Shown here one piece after another: positions 1 to 9,100 of a stretch of DNA of 64,000 nucleotides. How positions within the stretch are numbered: the first letter of the stretch is position 1; every line of letters starts with the position of its first letter. This stretch comes from Leadbetterella sp964423865 (GTDB lineage: Bacteria > Bacteroidota > Bacteroidia > Cytophagales > Spirosomataceae), in NCBI GenBank assembly GCA_964423865.1, contig CAYRGN010000007.1, forward strand, positions 41,207-105,206, read 5' to 3'. The position numbers and the translations under genes are program-made. The notes below the pieces were generated by a model that was not told the origin of the DNA, did no database searches, and was given only the letters and a program-made list of their open reading frames with translations.

Positions 1-281
1 CGGTATTCAGCAGGTTGGAGTGGGTAGGCCTCCAGGCCGGTATATGTAATCTCCTTCCCGGTTTCTGATGCTCTTCGGAGGGTCAGCCATGCGTTTAGTC
101 CCGTTCCGAAACCCACTTCCAGGATATCCAGGCAACTGAACAGGGCCGCGGCGTAGTCATAGCCCAACTCCAGGAATACCCGTTCTGATTCCGTCTTCGC
201 TCCGTGTACCGAGTGATAGGTCTGGCCGAACTTTTCCGAGAAGAAAGTGGCGGAGCCGTCTGATGTTTTCCGAATCCCCAA
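1..281 (-). CDS. mnmD: tRNA 5-methylaminomethyl-2-thiouridine methyltransferase MnmD (N-terminal part)
   Basis: The visible part encodes the N-terminal ~93 residues of an MnmD-type SAM-dependent methyltransferase; the rest lies off the left edge. MnmD-family enzymes methylate the wobble uridine (nm5s2U to mnm5s2U) of tRNAs for Lys, Glu and Gln. What shows this is the segment SDGSATFFSEKFGQTYHSVH, followed by GAKTESERVFLELGYD and the SAM-binding LDILEVGFGTGLNAW, all typical of the family. The frame has no ATG; TTG at 281-279 is chosen because family members start just before this point and because a TAnnTTTG element lies 20 bases upstream (302-309). It is divergent from bshC. A different-frame open stretch (95-304) covers the same DNA and is not the gene. 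Confidence 0.85.
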   Translation of the reverse strand, partial: MGIRKTSDGSATFFSEKFGQTYHSVHGAKTESERVFLELGYDYAAALFSCLDILEVGFGTGLNAWLTLRRASETGKEITYTGLEAYPLQPAEY

Positions 282-301
282 AATCGCTTTAGATTGTTCG
301 G

Positions 302-309
302 CAAAGATA
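302..309 (-). promoter_or_regulatory. Bacteroidota -7 element for mnmD
   Basis: The minus strand reads TATCTTTG, an exact match to the Bacteroidota primary-sigma -7 consensus TAnnTTTG, 20 bases before the proposed TTG start of mnmD. A TTTC lies 17 bases further upstream as a weak -33 element. Confidence 0.55.
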
Positions 310-374
310 CAAATAAAGACGTGCCTGAAACTGAAAGCGGTAGGGGATTGTTTTAAGTGGAAAACATCGAATAA

Positions 375-1919
375 TTGCAATCTGAAATTACCAAGCTGCC
401 TTTTGAGCAGGTAGCACATTTTCCGAAACTGTTCCTGGATTATGTGAACCGGAAAGAGGAATTGAAACCATTTTATGGGCAGTTCCCCACTTTGGAGGGC
501 TTTGCGGCGCAAATAAAGGAGAAGAAATTTGCTCACCGTGCCGTACTTACCGAGGCGTTGAAACGACAATACGCCGGCAGGGAGTGCCCCGCGGGGGTAG
601 AGTTGCTTTCCTCGGAAAATACCTTTACCGTCACCACCGGTCACCAGCTGAATATCTTTACCGGCCCCCTGTATGTCATTTATAAGATTGTCAGCACCAT
701 TAATCTGTCGCGGCAGCTGCAAAAGGCTTTCCCGGCGTATAATTTCGTGCCGGTTTACTGGATGGCTACCGAAGACCACGACTTTGAAGAGATTGCCTCT
801 TTTCACCTTTTCGGACAAAAATATACCTGGGAAACGGACCAGAGAGGAGCCGTGGGAGATATGAACCCGGAGGGTGTGCTGAAGATTTTTGAGGAGCTGA
901 AAGATAAGCCGGAGGTTTTCCTGAAGGCGTATTCGGAAAACACCACGCTGGCGGGTGCGGTACGCCAGTACATGCATGCGCTTTTTGGGGAATACGGGCT
1001 GGTCTGTATAGACGGAGACGACCCCGAACTGAAGAAATTGCTCACGCCGGTAGTACTGGATGAACTGGAGAACGGATCGGTAAAGACGGCCCTGGACAAA
1101 AATGCCGAGGAACAGGAAAAGCTGGGATATAAGCCCCAGATTCATGCCCGGGAAATCAACCTGTTCTATAAAGATAAGGGGCTGAGGGAGCGGATCGAGT
1201 TTCGTAACGGCCACTATGGGGTAGTGGATATCGACCTGCAATTTTTACCGGAAGAAATCAGGAAACTGGCCACAGAACATCCGGAGAAGATCAGTCCGAA
1301 TGTGGCGCTCCGCCCGCTCTACCAGGAAATCATTCTTCCGAACCTGGCTTACCTGGGCGGGCCTTCAGAACTGGCCTACTGGTTGCAGCTCAAAGGGGTA
1401 TTTGCGCATTACGATGTGACGTTTCCTGTCCTTCTTCCCCGTAATCTTGCCCTGATGGTGAATGGAGGGTTGAAAAAGAGGATGGACAAGTTGGGTGTCC
1501 GCATTGAAGAACTCTACCTGGATGAGGCGGCGCTGAAGAAGTCGTTTGTGGAGAAAAATTCAGAAAACAGCCTGAGTCTGAAAAAGGAAGAAGAAGGGAT
1601 TGCGGAGGTTTTCGCGCAGATAGTGGCGAAAGCCCTGGAGGTAGACCCCACCCTGGAAGGGGCTATTGAAGCCGAAAAAGTGAAAATGCTGAAAGCCCTA
1701 AGTAATCTGGAAACCCGGATCAAAAAGGCCGAGGAGCGCAAATTTGAGACGTCTATCCAGCAATTGCTGGGCTTAAAAGAGAAACTGTTTCCAGGAGGTA
1801 GCCAGCAGGAACGGAAAGACAATTTCCTGAATTTCTATCTGAATGACCCGGCCTTTATAGAGAAGCTTTTCAGGGCCTTTGATCCGTTGGATCTGCGGTT
1901 TAATGTGGTGTATATATAG
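375..1919 (+). CDS. bshC: Bacillithiol biosynthesis cysteine-adding enzyme BshC
   Basis: This is a 514-residue protein of the BshC family, which performs the last step of bacillithiol synthesis by joining cysteine to glucosaminyl-malate; it acts in the cytosol. Recognisable blocks are FTVTTGHQLNIFTGPLYVIYK (an N-terminal HxGH-like nucleotide-binding motif is part of this fold), PVYWMATEDHDFEE, the PNVALRPLYQEIILPNLAYLGGPSELAYWLQLK segment, and a C-terminal coiled-coil region rich in Lys/Glu (about residues 400-480). Length fits the family. The start is TTG at 375: the codon before it (372-374) is a TAA, so no earlier start exists in frame. bshA and bshB are not in the window; these genes are usually scattered in Bacteroidota. 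Confidence 0.93.
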   Translation: MQSEITKLPFEQVAHFPKLFLDYVNRKEELKPFYGQFPTLEGFAAQIKEKKFAHRAVLTEALKRQYAGRECPAGVELLSSENTFTVTTGHQLNIFTGPLYVIYKIVSTINLSRQLQKAFPAYNFVPVYWMATEDHDFEEIASFHLFGQKYTWETDQRGAVGDMNPEGVLKIFEELKDKPEVFLKAYSENTTLAGAVRQYMHALFGEYGLVCIDGDDPELKKLLTPVVLDELENGSVKTALDKNAEEQEKLGYKPQIHAREINLFYKDKGLRERIEFRNGHYGVVDIDLQFLPEEIRKLATEHPEKISPNVALRPLYQEIILPNLAYLGGPSELAYWLQLKGVFAHYDVTFPVLLPRNLALMVNGGLKKRMDKLGVRIEELYLDEAALKKSFVEKNSENSLSLKKEEEGIAEVFAQIVAKALEVDPTLEGAIEAEKVKMLKALSNLETRIKKAEERKFETSIQQLLGLKEKLFPGGSQQERKDNFLNFYLNDPAFIEKLFRAFDPLDLRFNVVYI

Positions 1920-1996
1920 ATTAGGGTTTCTTGGTAGAAATATAGTGCAACTTTGTTTTGTAGATTTTTGTTTACTCTATAGATGTAAATGGTAAA

Positions 1997-2233
1997 ATGA
2001 TGAGAAACTGGACTTTACATATTGAATCTGTTCCGAACAAGCTATATGGGAAACCTGTAGTAAAAAATACCAGAATACCGGTTGATCTTATTCTAGAAAA
2101 ACTGGCATCCGAGGATTCTATCGAAGATTTGCTCGAAGCTTATCCCACACTTACCCGGGAAGATATAATTGCATGCTTACTATTTGCTGCTGATTCTATA
2201 AAAAATGAGGTAGTCTTTTCTACCGCTTCCTGA
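1997..2233 (+). CDS. DUF433 domain antitoxin
   Basis: A 78-residue protein of the DUF433 family. The hallmark is GKPVVKNTRIPVDLILEKLA followed by SIEDLLEAYPTLTREDIIACLLFAAD, the compact winged helix-turn-helix of this family. DUF433 proteins are commonly encoded just upstream of DUF5615 (Mut7-C/PIN-like) proteins and are regarded as antitoxins of that pair. Only four bases separate it from the next gene, so the two are almost certainly co-transcribed. Two adjacent ATG codons (1997 and 2000) make the first residue uncertain. The pair sits on the left border of an AT-rich accessory island. Confidence 0.85.
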   Translation: MMRNWTLHIESVPNKLYGKPVVKNTRIPVDLILEKLASEDSIEDLLEAYPTLTREDIIACLLFAADSIKNEVVFSTAS

Positions 2234-2237
2234 CGCT

Positions 2238-2600
2238 ATGAAAGTAGTTGCAGATGAAAGTGTTGATTTTGGGATAATCACCGGCCTGAGAGAAATAGGG
2301 TTCCAAATACTATCCATCCTTGAAGATCATTCGGGGATAAAAGATGAAGATGTATTACGTATTGCTGTAAAAGAAAAGGGCCTCCTGATTACCGAAGATA
2401 AAGATTTTGGGGAGATAATCTACCGTCTCAAGCAACGCCACATGGGAATTTTATTGATCCGTCTCACGGATATGCCGAGAAGAGAACGTATTGAGCTCGT
2501 TGTTGAAATAATCGTACGCCATATAAATGATTTGCGAAATAACTTTTCTGTTTTGGACCGTAGGGGTTTAAGAATAAAAACGGGGTATCAATCTTCTTAA
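2238..2600 (+). CDS. DUF5615 PIN-like toxin
   Basis: A 120-residue protein of the DUF5615 (Mut7-C/PIN-like) family, the presumed RNase toxin partner of the DUF433 protein in front of it. It opens with KVVADESVDFGIITGLREIG, giving the first acidic pair (D/E near residues 5-7), and carries LLITEDKDFGEIIY, the conserved TxDxDFG motif that supplies further acidic residues. The remainder (HMGILLIRLTDMPRRERIELVVEII) matches the family layout. Toxicity has been shown for only a few members, so the toxin role is inferred from family and operon structure. Confidence 0.85.
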   Translation: MKVVADESVDFGIITGLREIGFQILSILEDHSGIKDEDVLRIAVKEKGLLITEDKDFGEIIYRLKQRHMGILLIRLTDMPRRERIELVVEIIVRHINDLRNNFSVLDRRGLRIKTGYQSS

Positions 2601-2609
2601 TTCTGGTAA

Positions 2610-2741
2610 ACTCTTTATGGTTATGAATTTAAATGGAGTGAAACGAAGCAACCCAAAGTTCCGGTAGCTTTTGCCAATGCCTATCCTGATGCCGGTTTTG
2701 AAGTAATAAACCGCCAGAATTATCTGGATTTTATTGTGTGA
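2610..2741 (+). pseudogene. C-terminal remnant of an AAA/DUF4143 ATPase
   Basis: Reading from 2610 (just after a TAA) to TGA at 2739-2741 gives 43 codons, including LYGYEFKWSETKQPKVP and FEVINRQNYLDFIV. This is the characteristic end of AAA_14/DUF4143 ATPases, where a YEFKW block is followed by a VINxxNYLxF terminus. No start codon, ATPase motor or upstream part is present, so this is the tail of a deleted gene. It indicates that DNA was lost or replaced between the toxin-antitoxin pair and the giant helicase gene. Confidence 0.6.
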
Positions 2742-3093
2742 AGGAGAATGCTGAATTTTATCTGAAAGATAACTTGCTTCTTAATTTGACCTCCTAATCT
2801 TCCCTTGAATCTCCGAAAGAGCTAAAAGAGGAATTAGTATTTTTCATTGTTTTGAGGAATTAATATTATCACGGGTCAGCTTCCTGTAACCCATTGGTAC
2901 AGTTCAATCATCGCCGAACCGGCGTGGACAAAATATCAGGCGCAAAGAATGGAATGAGCCGGAGAATCTTTGAGAAAAACATTGAAAAATCAAACTCATT
3001 CAAATACCTTTGAAGTATAAGAAATCATCTTCGCTTTACTCCGGGATAAGTGACCTTCTTTGACCGGAATACGTACTTTGGCAGGAACAGTCT
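2742..3093. other. Gene-free scar between the TA pair and the helicase gene
   Basis: Apart from the istB-like remnant listed separately, this stretch has no open frame with recognisable content. It looks like decayed coding DNA with stops in every frame. No clear TAnnTTTG promoter was found directly before the helicase gene; the nearest look-alike, TACTTTG at about 3075-3081, is one base short of the consensus. Confidence 0.5.
2862..3010 (+). pseudogene. IS21-type istB C-terminal remnant (broken)
   Basis: The frame starting near 2865 reads IITGQLPVTHWY, then after about 17 diverged codons an in-frame TGA (2953-2955), then AGESLRKT in the same frame. IstB helper ATPases of IS21-family elements end in a (T/S)xQ(L/I)PVxxWY segment followed some 30-40 residues later by ..RIxLxGESLRK. 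The order and spacing fit a decayed istB 3' end. No istA, no terminal inverted repeats and no intact ATPase motifs remain. The call rests on two short motifs only. Confidence 0.45.
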
Positions 3094-3102
3094 TTGGTTT
3101 GT

Positions 3103-6100
3103 ATGAATTTAGGTATCATAACATATTTAGCTAATGACAAATCGCATGGCTACTTGCTTACGCTTGATAAGCTTGAAGAGAAGTCGGTTTTTGATGTTGT
3201 CCAAAAAAAAGACAAAAGTCAATCTTGTTACATAAAATTAAGCGGAGAAGATTTAACTCTGAAGAAGTATCAGATTATAAGCTACCGGGAGAAATCAGAT
3301 AAACAGGGAAGAAAATATGCAAAAATTGAATCAGCAAATTTCAAAGCAATAGCTGAAGAGGAGAATGATAAATTCAGAATAAGTATTCTTGAATTTGAAA
3401 GAGAGATTTATATTTTAGAGTCAAAGAATAAGAATTTTGCTTCTTCCAGTTCAGGAGTTATATTGCTTCAAATAAATGTTAATATTGGAAGATACTCGGC
3501 TGACTTTAGCTTCGAAAATATAGTTTCAACTTTTGAAGGAAAGACGAACACTGGATTTTGGTTAAGTAAATTCGTTAAGTTGGCTTCAATCTACTCCGAA
3601 AAGTTAGCTCCTATCTTTGACAACTTACTTGTATCAATTGTTAACTTTCTTAGAGAACAGTTAAAAGACGAGTTTGATCTAAATAAATTACTCACCAAGG
3701 CTATTTTTAATATTAAGAAAGGTTGTGCAAACAACGATTATAGTTCCCTTACTTACTTCATTAGTTGTTGGCAAAATAAATACCTTGACTTTTTTTGCTA
3801 CTCTGAATTAAGTAAAATCATAAACCCCAACACTCAACTCAAAATGGAATTTTGGGTTTTGGAACTCTATTCATTCGAAGAAATATTTTCGGACAGAAGC
3901 CAAGTAACTAATGAAATAGTTGAGTATGCAATCAATCAGTATGAAGATTGGCTACATGACTTTGTTTTAAAACTCAAATCAATTGAAGCTCCAACAGAAC
4001 AAATACAAAAAGTATTGTTCAATTCAATTCCGAAAGAACTACCCGAAGATTTTGAGAACTTGAATGAAAAGTTGGAATTTGTGAATACAAATTTCCCTGA
4101 CCTTAAACTAAACTACCTTGATGAACTAAAAAAGAATAGAACAGGCAAAGAGCAAATTCTCCTTTGGGAAAACAAGTTTATTGAATTGCCTCTCACAACA
4201 GTTTTGAAAGATGTTTTCAATGAAGTCAGTAATGAAACGAAAACAAACATTATCAATGCTGTTCCAGCATCTGATAATGTTTCATTGCTCAATTATTCTC
4301 TTCAAGGCGGACTTAAAATCCCTGCTTACTACAAGAATATTTTCAAAGTCATTAAGGGCATCATAAATGATTCTAACATTTTTGTTTTTGACCTTGAATA
4401 TGACGGACACAACATAAATGAACTTGCTTTTTCTCAAAGCGGCAAAGTTGCTAACGCAACTTCGCAGAAGGACATTGAAAAACTTTTGCCCCTATTCAAA
4501 GAAGCATTAAGCAATCCAAATTCTTTTTTGGCTGGACACAACATTGAGAAATTTGATATTCCACTTTTAAAAGAAAAGATCGAATTGCCAAACGATGTTG
4601 GTATAGTTGATACGCTTTTGCTTGAAACTCTTTTATCCCCTACTCTCAAAAGTTTTGCGTTAGACACAAAACATAATGCCAAAGATGATGTTGAACATGC
4701 TTTGAACTTGCTGACTAATCAAGTTGTGCGACTGATTCATATTTCAGAAAGTCAATTAAAGAAGTTTGAAAATTTTGCTGACGCAAATTTTCTCAAACTT
4801 GTTTATCAGTTAAGAGAAAATATTTCGGAGACCACAAGCGAACTTTATTCTCACTTTAAAACAGAACGAAATAAATATTTCATCAACAAAGAAACAGGAA
4901 GCAAGAAAAGTAAAGAGTTTGAAAATTATCTGACTGCAAACACAACTAAACCAACTTTTATAATTGCTCCGAAAGAGTTTTATCCTTTGCTTTCTGAACT
5001 CCCGAATATTCAATTCAGTGGAGACGGAAGCGATTATTCAAAAGTAATTTCAAAGGAGAAAGTTGCGAGTTTGCCTAACAGCAGTTTGGAAAAGTATCTT
5101 TTGGAATCTTTCATTGAAAAATGTGAAACGGAAAACAAAGCTCCCATTTATGTAAATCTCCCAAGTAGAATCAAAATTCTAATCAGTGAGAATGCAACAA
5201 CTGATTTTATCACAGAAGAAACAACGCTATCAACAAAATCCAAAAATCATTTTTGTGTTTCTCCTGATAAGTTAGTTGAGATAATTCCGCAGCTAAAGGA
5301 ATCAAACCGTTCAGTCATTTTGTTGGAAAGTGATTTAATTTCTGTTACTGAAAGGGTATTGCTTAAAACTTTGGACTATGCAATTTTTCAACAGCGATTC
5401 AACAACGATTCATTTTGGATTTACTTCACAGGTGGGCAAAGCCGAGTGGAAATAACAAGAGAAGATCTGAAAAAATTACAAGTGGAAAATGTTGCGGAAC
5501 ATTTTGAATTCTTTTGGGTTGAAAAAACTTCGCTAGATACTTTTCAGGTGTGGGGAAACTTTGATTTCAAAATATATTTGAAAAGCAAGTTAGCCGAAAG
5601 CAAGATTCTTGAATTCCATTTCAATAGAGAGGAATTGGAAAAGGAAAATTGTAAGTATGTAATTCCTAAAAGCAATTCAGGAAGACTTTCAATCACCCGT
5701 TACAATCCTGAAACAAGATACCGAGACCGCTACTGGACTTTTCAAACAAACCTTATTCAGGATATTATTTTCAAAAGCAGTAAGCCGACTGTTTTAATAA
5801 TTAATCAACACAAGGAGAAGCAAAAACTTTACGACTACTTTACTTCACAAAAATATTTTGTCCCTGATTTCAATTCTGCTCTAATCAGGCAAGTGAATCT
5901 TTTGATTAGCCATCCTTCAAGTAGAAAAGTTCTTATCATAACGAAGGAGCAAATTCCAGAAATATTTCTGTCAGAAGATTTAAATGGCTTCAACTTTATT
6001 ATTGATAGTTTTGAGTTGGAAGAAAAATGGTTCATCTCAAAAGGAACAGGTTTCTTAGCACAAGCAGAGAAAACAGAAAGTGGATTGAAATTCAAGAATA

Positions 6101-9100
6101 ATAATTCTCAAAATACAGCAAGGAAAGATGATGATGAAGAAGACGATGAGAATGAAAACTCAAATCCGATTTCATCCGGTCAGGATGTTTTCGTTTTACT
6201 AAAAATTCAAAAACCAATCATTGACTATTACCGTTGGCTATTTCATGCGGCTGATAAGAATTCAACCGTTTGGCTTACCGATAGCCGCTTGGGAGATTTT
6301 GCAGGGCTTGAAGAAGAATGGAAAGCCACAAAGAAATTTATTAATATTTGGGAAAGCAACGAAGATTATCAAGCTGCTTACGAAACTGTCAGAATCTATT
6401 TTCATTCACCGGTCCCGTCTGAAGAAATTAATCTAAATACAGTTGATGAACTTATTTCAGCAAAAAAAGCATTAGCGCAATTATTCCTTTTTGATGAAAA
6501 AGAAAATAAGACTAATCCATGGTATGACTATCAAAACGATTACTTAGATAAGATACTCCCAGCAAAAGAAGACATTTTAATTACACTCCCAACCGGTGGA
6601 GGAAAATCACTTTTATTTCAAGCACCTGCTTTGTATCGTGGCAGCATTTCAGGAAGATTAACAATAGTTGTTACTCCATTGAAGGCGCTGATGGAAGACC
6701 AAATTGATACTTTAAAAACTAAGCATAAATTTTATGGAAGTGTTGAGTGCATTAATCATGATAGAAAAGACATACAACATATCTACAGAAGAATTGTTGG
6801 CGGGGAAATCTTGTTACTTTACATTACCCCGGAACGATACAGGTCAAAGGCATTCAGAAAGGTTTTAGATATGCGTTTGGAAAATGATGGAGGGCTTGAA
6901 TATGTTGTTTATGATGAAGCACATTGTGTTTCGCAATGGGGATTAGATTTCAGACCTGATTATTTGAACAGTGCGAATGTAAACAAGGGTCTCAAACTAA
7001 AGTGTGAATACAAATTTCCTCTGCTTTTATTTTCTGCAACTGTATCAAAACAAATATCCAATGATTTTGAAGACAAATTCGGGAATGCGATAAATACAAT
7101 TAATAATCAGGAGATTGCTTACAATCCTGTTAGAGAACATATCGGACTGAATTTTGAAATGAGCGATGACAAGGAAATGAAATTAACTCAAATTGCACAG
7201 GCACTTTTAAGTGAAAGTTTCAATCCAGAAAAAAGTCGTTGTCTTGTTTTTGTCCGCAGAAGAAAAGATGCAGAAGAAAATGTTCAATTATTGGAAGGTA
7301 AGTTGAATGAGATTTCCGAAAGTGAAAAATTTACAGACAGAGTTGCATACTTCCATGCAGGCATGAATGCAGAAGAAAGAGAAGAAGTTTACAATAAGTA
7401 TAAATCAGGAGAAATATTCATACTACTTGCTACTAAGGCATTTGGAATGGGAATGGATATTCCGAACATTCACTATGTTTATCATTATGGTCCTTCCGGA
7501 ACTTTAGAAGATTATTTGCAGGAAGTAGGCAGAGCAGGAAGAAATGCAAGACAGTTGAACGATGCAGGATTTTCAAACGACAATCCAATTCAAACAAAGT
7601 GCTTTTTCGAAAAAGATGATTTTGGAAGAATCAAAACGCTTTTACAGAACGGAAGAATTACATGGACAAACTTAGTTGCAGTTTACAATGCAATCAAAGC
7701 GTATTACTCAAAGTTTAGACATTTTGAAACGCAAAGCAACAAGCCAATTGTTTTGCCCTTTAATATTCTAAGTCAGACATCGGAGTTTGACAACATTCAC
7801 GACAAAGACCAAATGTTACGGTTGAGTTTGTATTGGCTTGAAAAATTAGAGAGAATCAAACTTGGTTTTTATGCACCCGGACAATTAGAGTTTAGTGGTT
7901 ACGAAAAACCAGCAGACAGTAAAATTGAAAGCGAAGAACAACGAAAACTAATTGCAGAAGTTGAGAAAACTTGGAATGAAAAAGAGGAAGGAACAGAAGC
8001 AATTTCAATTGAACTAAATATACTGCTGACAGCAACAGAACTTTCAAATACCTCTGACTTACTGAAATTGATTTTTAAGTGTCAGAAGAAAAAAATATTT
8101 CGCTACGAGAACGAACTGATAATTTATCCTACAAAAAAGAAGATGGATGAATTAAGGCATTTCAATGATGGATATAGAGAACCGAAGTACCCAACACTTG
8201 AAGCGGTTCATGACCTATCGATTAATCTGATGGGAATGATAAAAGAGAGACAACAAAAACAATTTGAAGAAAGTGTTTTAAAAGACCAAAAAAGAATAAT
8301 TGCTGGGGAATATTTTGATGACAACTCTTTGCCATGGTATGTTGAAAGGGATGGTGCTGGTATGCTTACTGAAAAATCAAACAAAAAAATTCAAAAGGAG
8401 CAAAAGGAATTTGAAAATAAAAAAGCAAAGTTTGCTTTTACACTTGCTGACTTTATTCCTAAGGTTAGACACCAAACTTTGATAACTCATAAGATTGGAC
8501 AGAAGCCAAAAATTGTTCAGGTAATTTATAACGGTTGCAAAGAGAAAGAAGATTGGAAAAAGTTCTTAAAGGAATTCAAGAAAGATTTGATTTCTCTTTT
8601 GAAATATGTAAGCAAGACATTTATAAGCAAAGGAACTAAGCGGTACAATGTTTCAGAACTTGCTTTGCAATTAGGTTTAGAGGAGAAAGAAACTGAATAC
8701 ATTGAAAATCTTTTGGCTTACGCAAATTGGTTAGGTTACTTGCATTACGAAGGAACATTTCTACCTATGGGTGTTGAATTGTATTTGCAATCTCAAAAGG
8801 AAATCCGACAGGAGGAAAGCAATTCAACCGACAAACAAATTCATGAGGAGTTTCAGACAACTCAAAAATTAAGAGAACTGAGATTGATTGCTCTTAAATG
8901 TCTGTCAAACATTGAGAGCAAAGAGGATAAAGATAAATACATAACTGATTATTTTGCTTGTGTTGATTCGGGGCAAATTATTTCGCTTTTAATTGAACAT
9001 CTTGGCGAAGAACATGAAGATCTTAAAGGATTTAGGGATGAAGCATTAAAACAAGCAGTATATGGAGAAGAAGCAGAAAATGGTGAGAGGAAAGGAGGGC

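Noticed and set aside
95..304. Open frame of 69 codons on the minus strand
   Set aside because: Different frame of mnmD; its residues match nothing, while the mnmD frame in the same DNA gives a clear methyltransferase.
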